Part shown: positions 50,530-59,432 of the stretch, one piece after another
Position numbering within the stretch: the stretch's first letter is position 1
Layout: every line of letters begins with the position of its first letter
Assembly (NCBI GenBank): GCA_016650295.1
Contig: JAENWA010000003.1
Span: 42,030-106,029, forward strand
Length of the DNA stretch: 64,000 nucleotides
Direction of reading: 5' to 3'
Origin: Desulfuromonadales bacterium
GTDB taxonomy: Bacteria > Desulfobacterota > Desulfuromonadia > Geobacterales > Pseudopelobacteraceae
Position numbers and translations under genes: made by a program
The notes under the pieces: model-generated
Told to the model about the DNA's origin: nothing
Seen by the model: the letters and a program-made list of their open reading frames with translations, nothing else
The model's database searches: none

Positions 50530-50994
50530 ATGGCGACAAAACAGACAAAACAGGTTGTATGGGCAGTAGTGATCATGGTGGCGTTGTTGGCAGGCGCCGT
50601 GAGCGTATTTGCTTTCACACTGGGCAAGTACGAGAAGGTCAAGGCAAACGGACCGGTGCTGTCTATCCCGACAGCCAAGCTGGCAGACGGCAAGGCCCGT
50701 TTCTACCAGTTTGAAGATAATGGCAAGCAGATCGCCTTCTTCGTTGTCAAGGCGCCGGACGGCAGCTATCGAACCGCCTTTGATGCCTGCGATGTCTGTT
50801 ACAAGGAGAAGAAGGGTTACGAACAGCAGTCAGACAAGATGAACTGTAAAAACTGCAATCAGAAATTCGCAACCAACCGCATTGGCCCCAATTCAACGGG
50901 AGGCTGCAATCCATCCTATCTTCCCCATCAGCAGTCCGGGAACGCGATTACCATCAACCTGGCCGATCTCAAGGCCGGAGCACGTTTCTTTTAA
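50530..50994 (+). CDS. DUF2318 family protein (Cys-rich, membrane-anchored)
   Basis: A 154-aa protein with an N-terminal membrane anchor (9-31) and a periplasmic DUF2318 domain: FDACDVCYKEKKGYEQQ, MNCKNCNQKFATNRIG, STGGCNPSYLPH, i.e. CxxC, CxxC and GGC. DUF2318 proteins occur beside MacB-like permeases in p19/Ftr1-type iron uptake loci (Cj1660-1663 in Campylobacter), so an iron- or heme-related electron or metal carrier is plausible. It follows the HMA gene by 14 bp. Confidence 0.85.
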   Translation: MATKQTKQVVWAVVIMVALLAGAVSVFAFTLGKYEKVKANGPVLSIPTAKLADGKARFYQFEDNGKQIAFFVVKAPDGSYRTAFDACDVCYKEKKGYEQQSDKMNCKNCNQKFATNRIGPNSTGGCNPSYLPHQQSGNAITINLADLKAGARFF

Positions 50995-51039
50995 GCCGGA
51001 ATTTTTGATCCAAAGACGCTCGCTGCTCTCGGAGGCGTA

Positions 51040-52200
51040 ATGAAACTGCACAACATATCCATCAACAACCTCAAACGCCGCAAGGCTAAGATGGCCTTCC
51101 TGACAATCGGCCTGACCGTGGGCATCGCGACTATCGTTACCCTGGTTACCCTGACCCGCTCCATGTCCAGCGATATTGAGCGCAAGATGGACGAGTTCGG
51201 CGCCAATATCCTCGTTACCCCTCAGAGCAACGGGTTGTCCATGAACTACGGCGGCATCAGCCTGGGGGGCGTAACCTTCGATCAGCGCGAGATTCGCGAA
51301 GATGATCTGGCTAAGATTAAAACCATCACCAACCACAAGAACATCTCGGCAATCAGCCCCAAGGTGCTGGGAGGCATCAAAATCAACGACCACGACGTGT
51401 TGCTGGTTGGTGTCAACTTCGAGAGTGAATTGAAGATGAAGCAATGGTGGAAGGTTTTTGGAAATGAGCCTAAATCCGAGCACGACCTTTTGCTCGGTTC
51501 CGATGCATCTAAAGTGCTTAACGTTTCTTCCGGCGATACTCTGAATATCAAGGGAGAAACCTTCAGGGTGGCGGGTGTGCTCGATCAGACCGGCTCACAG
51601 GATGACGCACTTGTCTTTGCCAGCCTGGCCAAAGCCCAGAAGCTATTGGGCAAGGAAGGCAAAATCAGCATGGCCGAGGTGGCGGCGCTCTGTTCCGGCT
51701 GCCCGATCGGTGACATGGTGACCCAGATTGCCGAGAAAATACCGGACGCCAAGGTATCGGCCATTCAACAGGTGGTTGAAGGACGGCTCAAGGCCCTGGA
51801 TCAGTTCAAACGCTTTTCCTATGCCATGGCCGGAGTGGTGGTTTTCATCGGTTCCCTGATTGTTTTTGTAACCATGATGGGCAGTGTCAACGAGCGGACA
51901 GTCGAGATCGGCGTTTTCAGGGCCATCGGTTTCCGGAAGAGCCACATTATGCGTATCATCCTGCTGGAAGCGGCCCTCGTCAGCCTGCTGGCCGGCTTTC
52001 TGGGCTATGCCGCCGGTATGGGCGGGGCGAAGCTGGCGCTGCCGTTCATGGCCGAGAGCAGGAATGCCCATCTGGTCTGGGACACGACCGTGGGCTTCGG
52101 TTCAATCGGGTTGGCGCTTGTTCTGGGACTCCTGGCGAGTCTCTATCCGGCGCTGCATGCGTCGAAGATGGATCCGACAGAGGCGTTGAGGGCTCTGTAG
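51040..52200 (+). CDS. MacB/FtsX-like ABC transporter permease
   Basis: A 386-aa permease: first span (about 19-40), a large periplasmic domain (about 45-265, with a CSGC motif), and three spans at the C-terminus (about 268-295, 315-345, 350-375) with VNERTVEIGVFRAIGFRKSH, typical of FtsX-type permeases. It follows DUF2318 by 45 bp, SD GGAGG. It pairs with the ATPase downstream. Confidence 0.88.
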   Translation: MKLHNISINNLKRRKAKMAFLTIGLTVGIATIVTLVTLTRSMSSDIERKMDEFGANILVTPQSNGLSMNYGGISLGGVTFDQREIREDDLAKIKTITNHKNISAISPKVLGGIKINDHDVLLVGVNFESELKMKQWWKVFGNEPKSEHDLLLGSDASKVLNVSSGDTLNIKGETFRVAGVLDQTGSQDDALVFASLAKAQKLLGKEGKISMAEVAALCSGCPIGDMVTQIAEKIPDAKVSAIQQVVEGRLKALDQFKRFSYAMAGVVVFIGSLIVFVTMMGSVNERTVEIGVFRAIGFRKSHIMRIILLEAALVSLLAGFLGYAAGMGGAKLALPFMAESRNAHLVWDTTVGFGSIGLALVLGLLASLYPALHASKMDPTEALRAL

Positions 52201-52286
52201 GGACCGGGGATCGGGGACCGGTTAAAGGCAAACCGGAATCAGGACTGGAGCTCACCGGGTTTTACGGGTCCCCGATCCCCGGTCCC
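52200..52286. repeat. Inverted repeat between permease and ATPase genes
   Basis: GGGACCGGGGATCGGGGACC (52200-52219) and its exact complement at 52267-52286, 47 bp apart, fill the 106-bp gap. The left arm overlaps the permease stop by one base. It is a strong stem that may stabilise or terminate part of the transcript. Confidence 0.75.
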
Positions 52287-52306
52287 AGAATTTAGAGAGG
52301 AAAAAT

Positions 52307-52978
<672 letters not shown>

Positions 52979-53050
52979 ACCATGATATGGACATTCCCCG
53001 GATGCTGACGTACATTGTTAGTCACTTTACTATGTACATCGAGGTGTCGT

Positions 53051-53113
53051 ATGAAACAGGCAACATTTTCCGAATTTTGCCAACCAATGCTTGTAGGAAC
53101 AAAAACCACCTGA
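53051..53113 (+). pseudogene. Truncated antitoxin start (20 codons)
   Basis: MKQATFSEF matches the first nine residues of the intact antitoxin at 53795 (MKQATFSEL), then diverges and stops one base before the trmO start region. It is the 5' stub of the antitoxin gene left at the duplication edge. Confidence 0.7.
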
Positions 53114-53114
53114 C

Positions 53115-53633
53115 ATGCCCCAAGACTCCCATTTCATCTATCGCCCCATTGGCATACTGCGATCCCCCTATTCCCGCCGCATTGACGCACCCCATCAAAG
53201 CACGGTGGTGGAAGGCACGGAAACCGGGGATTTTGCGATAGCCACTTTGGAACTCGCTGATTGGCTGGATGAGAAAGTCATTCAAGATCTGAGCGGCTTT
53301 GACAGGCTTTGGCTGATCTTCGCCTTTCATCTGAGTGAAGGCTGGAAGAGCAGTGTCAAGCCGCCTCGGGGTGGACCAAAGCGGGGTGTTTTGGCGACCC
53401 GATCTCCTCATCGTCCCAATTCTATTGGCCTGTCGGCTGTAGAATTGGTAAAGATTGAAGGCAAGACGCTGCACCTTCGAGGGGTTGACCTCCTGGATGG
53501 CACGCCTGTTCTGGACATCAAACCCTACGTACCCTACGCGGATGCCTTTCCGGACTCCAAAGCCGGTTGGATCGACGAATTGGACGCAAAACTGGGGCGT
53601 TATTTTGCGCCAGGACCTCGAAAGCCCAGGTAA
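53115..53633 (+). CDS. trmO: tRNA (adenine(37)-N6)-methyltransferase TrmO / TsaA-like
   Basis: N6-methylates threonylcarbamoyladenosine (t6A37) in some tRNAs. The 172-aa protein shows the UPF0066 motifs IGILRSPYSRRIDAPHQS, DLSGFDRLWLIFAFHLSEG, RGGPKRGVLATRSPHRPNSIG (SAM-binding), VDLLDGTPVLDIKPYVPYAD. It lies alone between the two copies of a 167-bp repeat, so it looks inserted between the ABC ATPase gene and the toxin-antitoxin pair; codon use is not obviously different. Confidence 0.9.
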   Translation: MPQDSHFIYRPIGILRSPYSRRIDAPHQSTVVEGTETGDFAIATLELADWLDEKVIQDLSGFDRLWLIFAFHLSEGWKSSVKPPRGGPKRGVLATRSPHRPNSIGLSAVELVKIEGKTLHLRGVDLLDGTPVLDIKPYVPYADAFPDSKAGWIDELDAKLGRYFAPGPRKPR

Positions 53634-53653
53634 TTGTGGCATGGTCTGGGTAT

Positions 53654-53820
53654 AACCCCGAATACGGCATTTATTCAGATCGAACAATCCACCTGAAGGA
53701 TGGGGTGGTTGTGGATAATTGAACCTTGATCTGGACTTTCCCCGGATGCTGACGTACATTATTAGTTACGCAACTATGTACATTGAGGTGTCGTATGAAA
53801 CAGGCAACTTTTTCCGAATT
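53654..53820. repeat. 167-bp direct repeat, copy 2
   Basis: Bases 53654-53722 encode NPEYGIYSDRTIHLKDGVVV DN plus stop, a 3' end of a second ABC ATPase (compare [20 protein letters not shown] in the first), with nothing of its upstream part present. The rest is the leader and first codons of the antitoxin. See copy 1. Confidence 0.85.
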
Positions 53821-54022
53821 ACGCAATCATGCCAAGCAGTATTTTGACATTGTTGAATCCGGCGAAACGGTGCGAATCGTCCGCAATGGCAAACCAATAG
53901 CGGATATTGTTCCACTGCCGCAGGATCTCCCCTCCTGGAAACGCAGAACTGCACAACCGCTCGTGCTGGACGGTATTTCTCTAAGCAGGATCATCCTTGA
54001 AGAACGCGAGACAACGACCTGA
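53795..54022 (+). CDS. Type II antitoxin, Phd/YefM family
   Basis: A 75-aa protein: MKQATFSELRNHAKQYFDIV, SGETVRIVRNGKPIADIVPL is the Phd/YefM DNA-binding fold; the C-terminal SWKRRTAQPLVLDGISLSRI would block the toxin. SD GAGGTG 4-5 nt before ATG. The toxin starts in the TGATG overlap. Confidence 0.9.
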   Translation: MKQATFSELRNHAKQYFDIVESGETVRIVRNGKPIADIVPLPQDLPSWKRRTAQPLVLDGISLSRIILEERETTT

Positions 54023-54435
54023 TGCGGGTCTTTTTCGATTCATCCGCCTTTGCTAAACGCTATGTTCGTGAAGAGGGGAGCGACCTTGTCCTGTCCTGGT
54101 GCGATCAGGCCACGGAGCTCTGTATGTCCGGCATTGCCCTGCCCGAAATCATCTCGGCCTTTTGTCGTCTTCAGCGGGAAAAGCTGATCACTCCACTCCA
54201 ATATCGGCACCTCAAGACCATGCTCATGGCGGATATCGCTGATGCGGTAATCTGTGACCTGACACCCGAGGTGATGCGCAGCACAATCTCCTCTTTGGAA
54301 AACAATGTCCTGCGCGGCATGGATGCCATCCACATTGGAAGTGCACTGACACTCAATGCGGATGTTTTTGTCTCGGCCGATGCCCGGCAGCGTGCCGCCG
54401 CCGAGCAGGCAGGATTGCGGGTTGTGCAGGTGTGA
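54022..54435 (+). CDS. PIN-domain toxin (VapC family)
   Basis: A 137-aa ribonuclease: FDSSAFAKRYVREEGSDLVL (first Asp), ALPEIISAFCRLQREK (Glu), GMDAIHIGSALTLNADVFVSADARQ (Asp, Asp) form the PIN acidic quartet. VapC enzymes cleave tRNA or rRNA when freed from the antitoxin. The intact pair lies just downstream of the repeat region. Confidence 0.9.
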   Translation: MRVFFDSSAFAKRYVREEGSDLVLSWCDQATELCMSGIALPEIISAFCRLQREKLITPLQYRHLKTMLMADIADAVICDLTPEVMRSTISSLENNVLRGMDAIHIGSALTLNADVFVSADARQRAAAEQAGLRVVQV

Positions 54436-54469
54436 AGGAAGTGTGTTAGGAAAAGTTATCTCTGGAATA

Positions 54470-54525
54470 AATGTTCCATGTGGGTAGTTCACCCCAACCT
54501 GATATGGGTTCATAATTGGAACATT
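54470..54525. repeat. Inverted repeat in the toxin downstream gap
   Basis: AATGTTCCA (54470-54478) and TGGAACATT (54517-54525) enclose a 38-bp spacer. It may mark an insertion or recombination edge next to the truncated YafQ gene. Confidence 0.4.
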
Positions 54526-54542
54526 CATTTATTACCGTTCGC

Positions 54543-54683
54543 CTAACAGGAAAAGTGGAGCACTTCGGCGGCAAGCAGACGCACAACATCCATCAGGGCG
54601 GCATCAAGTGTTTTTCCATGAAGTCCAGATTTTTCTCGTTTGTAGTCGCGCTTGAAGCGACCGACATATCTAATCTCCCGCAT
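54543..54683 (-). pseudogene. Truncated YafQ-family toxin
   Basis: 46 codons from ATG at 54683: MREIRYVGRFKRDYKREKSG, LHGKTLDAALMDVVRLLAA match the start of YafQ/RelE toxins, then LHFSC and a stop replace the catalytic half (no active-site His or other residues). It overlaps the intact antitoxin's end by 14 nt, as in functional relB-yafQ pairs. The break occurs near the inverted repeat at 54470-54525. The toxin is almost certainly dead. Confidence 0.75.
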
Positions 54684-54939
54684 TTAGCATCTCAAGGAGG
54701 TTATCTGCGGAGCCAACGGCAACAAGCTCACCACGTCGCGCGGCCCTCATAGCCTCAATAGTTTCTTCATTGGGGACAAGCGGCGCAAACGGTAGCCTTT
54801 TTTCTTTTGCAATGCGCATCATCAGCATTCGGAAAGCATCAGAGGCTGTAAGGCCGATAGAAGCGAGCACTGCCTCGGCCTCAATTTTAATATTTCCGTC
54901 AATCCTTGCACGGACAACAGAGTTATGAGTTGCTAACAT
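54670..54939 (-). CDS. RelB/DinJ-family antitoxin
   Basis: An 89-aa protein starting at ATG 54939 (GGAGA upstream): SVVRARIDGNIKIEAEAVLA, SIGLTASDAFRMLMMRIAKE is the RelB/DinJ ribbon-helix-helix. It is orphaned, since its toxin gene is truncated. A perfect palindrome just upstream is its likely operator. Confidence 0.88.
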   Translation of the reverse strand: MLATHNSVVRARIDGNIKIEAEAVLASIGLTASDAFRMLMMRIAKEKRLPFAPLVPNEETIEAMRAARRGELVAVGSADNLLEMLNAGD

Positions 54940-54950
54940 AATATTTCTCC

Positions 54951-54973
54951 TTTGAGCTACATTGTAGCTCAAA
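54951..54973. promoter_or_regulatory. Palindromic operator of the RelB antitoxin
   Basis: TTTGAGCTAC and GTAGCTCAAA around ATT, 23 bp, directly upstream of the antitoxin SD; a typical antitoxin-binding palindrome. Confidence 0.7.
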
Positions 54974-55076
54974 GACTGTATAGGGACAAGATTATTTCCA
55001 TAGGAACAGGCAACCTAACAGCGAAGCAGCGAATGATCCCATTGACTGATCCAAATGTTTTCCTCAATAAAGTCCG

Positions 55077-55220
55077 TCATATATGACAGCAATGTTATAC
55101 CTGACGGATTCCGCTGACTGCCTTCCCTCCACCTCATACATTTTTCTCTCCATTTTAACCTTTACAAACCAATAGTTATACTCTCGATTACCGAAGTATT
55201 TCTCTGGCACGTTAGTTGCG
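55077..55220 (+). repeat. Sigma-54 cassette leader, copy A
   Basis: Diverged copy of 59231-59372: both have CATATATG(A/G)CAG, TGTTA(T/A)AC, TGACGGATT and CTTCC, then end in a sigma-54 promoter. It fills most of the gap 54974-55290, which has no other gene. Confidence 0.65.
55205..55219 (+). promoter_or_regulatory. Sigma-54 promoter of the mini-gene and DedA-PAP2 gene
   Basis: TGGCACG-TTAG-TTGC, a perfect -24/-12 match, 71 bp before the mini-gene ATG. Confidence 0.8.
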
Positions 55221-55290
55221 CCTTACCTTTTTAGCTGAACATGAATTGCCCGGCGGTGGGCGGTCGCAGCGTAACCAAGGGAGAATCTTG

Positions 55291-55416
55291 ATGATGAACA
55301 ATACAGACGGATGGATGGGTGGATGGATGAGCGGACAGATGTCGATTTGGGTGGTACTCGCCGTACTGGTGGTCGTCGTGGTCGTGATCAAGAGTCTTAC
55401 CAGGAAAAAACAGTGA
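55291..55416 (+). CDS. Gly/Trp/Met-rich mini membrane protein (41 aa)
   Basis: ATG at 55291 (GGGAGA upstream): MMNNTDGWMGGWMSGQMSIW followed by a Val-rich membrane span and KSLTRKKQ. A paralogous, broken copy is at 59433. Function unknown; it is the first gene behind a sigma-54 promoter and may be a small regulator or stress membrane peptide. Confidence 0.65.
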   Translation: MMNNTDGWMGGWMSGQMSIWVVLAVLVVVVVVIKSLTRKKQ

Positions 55417-55573
55417 GTTTAAACTCAGTCCGCGAGGAGATCTGATAGTGCGATTAAAGTAAGAAGAAAATGTATCCGGAGCATGAATTTGAAGACAGCC
55501 AAACCAGGAAACCAAAGCAAAGCGCACTCAATCGGCTTGCAGGCCGTACATCCTCAGGAGGCGAAGCAGGACC

Positions 55574-56944
55574 ATGCTTGATTATTTGATCAATTTTGTA
55601 GGTAACCTCGGAAATTGGGGTTACCTCGTGATTTTTCTTGTCGTGGCGCTGGAATGTCAGGCGTTGTTGGGCCTGTTCATGCCGGGCGAGAGTCTGGTGC
55701 TGGTAGGGGGCTTCTTTGCGGAACAAGGCGTGCTCGATCCTGGCGTCCTCATCGTAGTGGTCTCCAGCGCCGCTATTATCGGCGACAGCATCGGCTATGA
55801 ACTGGGGCGGCATTTGGGACGAGGATGGCTGCTGAAACATGCAAGACGTTTCGGGCTGCATCAGGAGAACCTGGATCGAGTGGATAATTTCTTTGCAAGA
55901 CATGGCGGCAAGGCCGTTTTCTCCAGTCATTTTCTGCACTTATTACGATCGCTGATGCCCTTCGTCGCTGGTGACCGCCGCATGCGCTATCTGAAGTTCC
56001 TCCTCTTCAATGCGATGGGCTGTATCGTCTGGGCGAGCGTGTTCGTTATGCTTGGATATGTTGCAGGGGAAGGTTGGCGTGTGGCTGCGAAATGGATCGG
56101 TGTCGCCAGCAAAATCGTCGGCGGAGCATTGCTGCTCACCTTCGCTTTGATCTGGCTTTGGCGCTGGCTGGGGCGGCACGAGGCCGATGTCAAGCGGCGC
56201 TGGCGGGCTGTGACGGATCATCCGCGTGTGGCTAATCAGCTGCGCCGGTTTGCTCCCCAACTGGAATTCCTTACCGCTCGTCTCTCGCCACAAGGCTATC
56301 TGGGACTTCATCTGACGATCGGAGTTTTGCTCATAATCGGCGCGTCCTGGCTGTTCGGCGCCATCGCCCAGGACGTGGTGGCCGGCGACCCGCTGACGGT
56401 CCTCGACACGGTCGTCGCGGAGTGGTTCCACGAGCGCCGCACTCCCGGACTGACGACAGCGATGCAACTCGTGTCCGTCCTGGCCTCGCCACTATGGGTG
56501 ACGTGCATCGCGACGGTTACCGCGCTCGTCTTGTGGCGGAAGCGGTACTGGTATCGCTTGCTGGCCCTGGGGGTCGGCCTGTCTGGCGGCATGATTCTGG
56601 ACTTTCTCCTGAAAATCACCTTTCATCGTCCCCGCCCGAGTTTCGAGGATTCGTACCTGATCTTCTACGGCTATAGTTTCCCGAGCGACCACGCCATGGC
56701 AGCCACGTTGCTGTATGGCCTGCTGGCTGTCTTTGCGGTCATCGCGCTTGACGTCTGGCGCTGGCGGGTCGGAGCAGCCCTCGGAGCGTTTGTCATGATT
56801 CTGCTGGTCGGTTTCAGCCAGGTGTACCTGGGAGCACATTATCTGAGTGATGTGCTGGGAGCCGCAGCAGCTGGTTTGGCTTGGCTGGCGTTGTCTCTTA
56901 CCGCGGTGGACACCTTGCGCCGAAATCGCGGTCACTTGTTCTAA
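55574..56944 (+). CDS. DedA-PAP2 fusion protein
   Basis: A 456-aa protein. N-terminal DedA/SNARE-associated domain (about 1-200; ECQALLGLFMPGESLVLVGG, GDSIGYELGRHLGRG, HGGKAVFSSHFLHLLRSLMP), then a PAP2 phosphatase domain (about 240-450; KITFHRPRPS, GYSFPSDHAMAA, GAHYLSDVLGA). DedA proteins are linked to undecaprenyl-phosphate or lipid flipping; PAP2 to dephosphorylating polyprenyl/phospholipid phosphates. The fusion suggests coupled lipid-carrier transport and dephosphorylation. Confidence 0.9.
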   Translation: MLDYLINFVGNLGNWGYLVIFLVVALECQALLGLFMPGESLVLVGGFFAEQGVLDPGVLIVVVSSAAIIGDSIGYELGRHLGRGWLLKHARRFGLHQENLDRVDNFFARHGGKAVFSSHFLHLLRSLMPFVAGDRRMRYLKFLLFNAMGCIVWASVFVMLGYVAGEGWRVAAKWIGVASKIVGGALLLTFALIWLWRWLGRHEADVKRRWRAVTDHPRVANQLRRFAPQLEFLTARLSPQGYLGLHLTIGVLLIIGASWLFGAIAQDVVAGDPLTVLDTVVAEWFHERRTPGLTTAMQLVSVLASPLWVTCIATVTALVLWRKRYWYRLLALGVGLSGGMILDFLLKITFHRPRPSFEDSYLIFYGYSFPSDHAMAATLLYGLLAVFAVIALDVWRWRVGAALGAFVMILLVGFSQVYLGAHYLSDVLGAAAAGLAWLALSLTAVDTLRRNRGHLF

Positions 56945-57052
56945 GCATCGCTCATGAATAGAGCTCATGCAGGTGGGTAAGGTATCCATATCGCAGTGTA
57001 CGATGATGAACCGCCTGTGAAGTGAAACGTAAACCATGAAAGGAAAACCTCT

Positions 57053-57259
57053 ATGCTGACCAAATTATCCGTTGACAAATTAGTGAGTGAAGTTGCCGTC
57101 CAGGCCAATCACTTTAGCGTCATGCAGGTTCACAACCTCAATGAGTCCATGGCGAAGAATGACGTGGAGTTCGCCCGTGAACGTCTGATCTTCGAGGTCT
57201 GTCAGCCGCAACAAGCGAGGAAAGTATCGGATGAATACATGAGAGGTATCCCCTCATGA
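57053..57259 (+). CDS. Truncated DUF302-like protein (68 aa)
   Basis: QVHNLNESMAKNDVEFARER, LIFEVCQPQQARKVSDEY matches the N-terminal half of DUF302 (HDLKATLAEKGVEF.. FEVCNPKQA pattern), but the C-terminal half (CRV-type strand) is missing. SD GAAAGGAAAACC. It overlaps the kinase gene by ATGA. Whether the short form is functional is unclear. Confidence 0.55.
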   Translation: MLTKLSVDKLVSEVAVQANHFSVMQVHNLNESMAKNDVEFARERLIFEVCQPQQARKVSDEYMRGIPS

Positions 57260-58962
57260 AACTCTCCGCCTCCCATCTCAAACGTTACCGGCAAATCGCC
57301 TCACTGCTGTGGAAATACGGCCGCTCCGATCTGGCAAAACAAATGAGCGCGGAGGAAGGTTTCGGCGTCGACGAACTGCCGTTCGCGGACGGACAGACGC
57401 CGTTGGACAGCGCAATGCTCGCTGACGGCCAGGCATTGCCCGAACAACTGGCGGATGATCTGGAAGCAATGGGACCGACCTACGTCAAGCTGGGGCAAGT
57501 GCTCGCCGGCCGCCCGGATTTGTTGCCCGATGCATACTTAAAGGCGCTTGTTCGGCTGCAGGACAAGGTGAAGCCGTTTTCCTACGCCGAGGTGGAGGAA
57601 GGCATCATGGCAGAGCTGGGCGTCAGGATTTCCAAGGCGTTTTCGAGCTTCGAGATCGAACCGATGGCCGCCGCCTCGCTGGGGCAGGTGCACCGCGCGG
57701 CGCTACGAGACGGCCGGGCGGTAGTCGTGAAGGTGCAGCGCCCGAACATCCGCAAGCAAATCGCGGAGGACTTCGAGGTGCTAGAGCAAATTGCCGGCTT
57801 CCTCGACGACCACACAGCACTGGGCCACCGCCACCGCTTCCTCGTCACCCTCCAGGAGTTCCGCCTGGCGATCCAGCAGGAACTCAATTACGAGCGCGAG
57901 GCCCACAACCTCATCGCGCTCGGCAATAACCTGAAGGAATTCAAACTCATTCAGGTTCCGCAGCCCGTGCCGGATTATTGCACGCGATCAATCCTTACCA
58001 TGGAGGAAGTGCAGGGGCACAAGATTACCGAGCTCGGCCCACTGGCCCTGCTCGACCTGAAAGGCGCACTGCTGACCGAAGAATTGTTCAATGCTTACCT
58101 GCAGCAGGTGCTCGTGGACGGATTGTTTCATGCCGATCCGCATCCCGGCAACGTTTTTGTCACGAACGACGGGCGCATCGCCCTCATCGACCTCGGGATG
58201 GTGGGCCACACGGCGCCCGCCATGCAGGAGAATCTGCTGAAAATTCTGCTGGCCATCAGCGAGGGTAACGGCGAGTCCGCCGCAGAAATTGCCATCAGGA
58301 TGAGTGAAAAACTGGAGGAGTTTGCGGCACCCGAGTTTCGCCGGCGCATAACGCAGCTGGTGACTCTGCGGCGAGACCAGGGGTTGGAGCAACTCAATGT
58401 CGGCCGCTCTCTCCTCGAAGTGGGCGGTATCGCTCATGAAAATGGGCTCATTGTCCCCAGCGAACTGGTGCTGCTCGGGAAAACCATGATGCAACTGGAT
58501 GTGGTCGGCCGGATACTCGATCCGGCGTTTGATACCAACGCCTCCATCCGCCGTAATGTCGCCGCGCTGATGGTCCGGCGCATGCACAATGATCTCACGC
58601 AAGGCAGTATTTATAGCTCGCTGCTAGAGATGAAGGATTTCACGGTGGGACTGCCTTCACGGCTCAACCGGATTATAGACACGGTCACCAACTCCGAGCT
58701 TGAGGTGAAGGTGAAGGCCACCGACGCCAAAATGGTGATGGACGGCATGCAGAACATCGCAAATCGCATCACTATGGGCATTGTGTTGGCCGGCCTGATC
58801 ATTGGCGCGTCACTGCTGATGCGCGTGGCAAACCCTTTCCAACTCTTCGGCTTTCCGGGGTTGGCAATACTTTGCTTCCTCGCGGCCGCGGCCGGGAGCT
58901 TCTGGCTCGTGATCAGTATCTTTGTCTCGGATTACAGGAACCGTAAAAAGTATACCCGCTGA
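57256..58962 (+). CDS. AarF/UbiB-family atypical kinase
   Basis: A 568-aa protein: LEAMGPTYVKLGQVLAGRPD (KxGQ motif), MAAASLGQVHRAALRDGRAV (Ala-rich nucleotide loop), VVKVQRPNIRKQI (Lys), LNYEREAHNL, LVDGLFHADPHPGNVFVTND, IALIDLGMVG (DFG-like), and two C-terminal membrane spans (about 505-560). UbiB/ADCK proteins are ATPases needed for quinone synthesis or lipid transport. It is coupled to the DUF302-like gene (ATGA). Confidence 0.92.
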   Translation: MKLSASHLKRYRQIASLLWKYGRSDLAKQMSAEEGFGVDELPFADGQTPLDSAMLADGQALPEQLADDLEAMGPTYVKLGQVLAGRPDLLPDAYLKALVRLQDKVKPFSYAEVEEGIMAELGVRISKAFSSFEIEPMAAASLGQVHRAALRDGRAVVVKVQRPNIRKQIAEDFEVLEQIAGFLDDHTALGHRHRFLVTLQEFRLAIQQELNYEREAHNLIALGNNLKEFKLIQVPQPVPDYCTRSILTMEEVQGHKITELGPLALLDLKGALLTEELFNAYLQQVLVDGLFHADPHPGNVFVTNDGRIALIDLGMVGHTAPAMQENLLKILLAISEGNGESAAEIAIRMSEKLEEFAAPEFRRRITQLVTLRRDQGLEQLNVGRSLLEVGGIAHENGLIVPSELVLLGKTMMQLDVVGRILDPAFDTNASIRRNVAALMVRRMHNDLTQGSIYSSLLEMKDFTVGLPSRLNRIIDTVTNSELEVKVKATDAKMVMDGMQNIANRITMGIVLAGLIIGASLLMRVANPFQLFGFPGLAILCFLAAAAGSFWLVISIFVSDYRNRKKYTR

Positions 58963-59230
58963 ACGTCCGCCGGTTGATCGGAGTTGTTCGCGCGAACGCG
59001 CGTTACAAAGAGCCGCGGCGATTTTTGCAATGGCAAAGCTAGCGAGCAATGCGTGCGAGAACTACCGCTCGGGCTTGCCCTGGCAACTGACGCGGCGCTG
59101 CCCTTACATCATCACGAGGTTACGGCGGTCGGGATTTGCGAACGGCTGGCTATGAGGAGAGAGCGAAACATGAAATACCTGTTAAAGATCGAGTTTCCGG
59201 TAAAAACAAATTTTATTTCAATGTGATCCA
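58963..59230. other. Intergenic stretch without recognisable gene
   Basis: From the AarF stop to the second sigma-54 cassette there is a 270-bp stretch. Short frames exist but have no SD and no recognised motif. An alternating CGCGCGAACGCGCG segment near 58989-59002 could form a hairpin. Confidence 0.4.
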
Positions 59231-59372
59231 TCATATATGGCAGTTATGTTAAACATGACGGATTTCGCAGACAGTCTTCCCGTCATACCGCACGCATTCT
59301 TTCACTTTTAACTGTACAATCAGCCACTTTCACACACAATATCAGCTGTTATTCTCTGGCACATTAGTTGCG
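59231..59372 (+). repeat. Sigma-54 cassette leader, copy B
   Basis: Diverged copy of 55077-55220 (see there). It ends in the sigma-54 promoter at 59357 and leads into a broken mini-gene. Confidence 0.65.
59357..59371 (+). promoter_or_regulatory. Sigma-54 promoter upstream of sodC
   Basis: TGGCACA-TTAG-TTGC; only the seventh base of the -24 block differs from consensus. It is 261 bp before the sodC ATG, with the decayed mini-gene in between. Confidence 0.75.
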
Positions 59373-59432
59373 AAGTATCTAACTTTAACAAAAGATGATG
59401 GGCACGCCACTATCAACCGAAGGAGGATTTTT

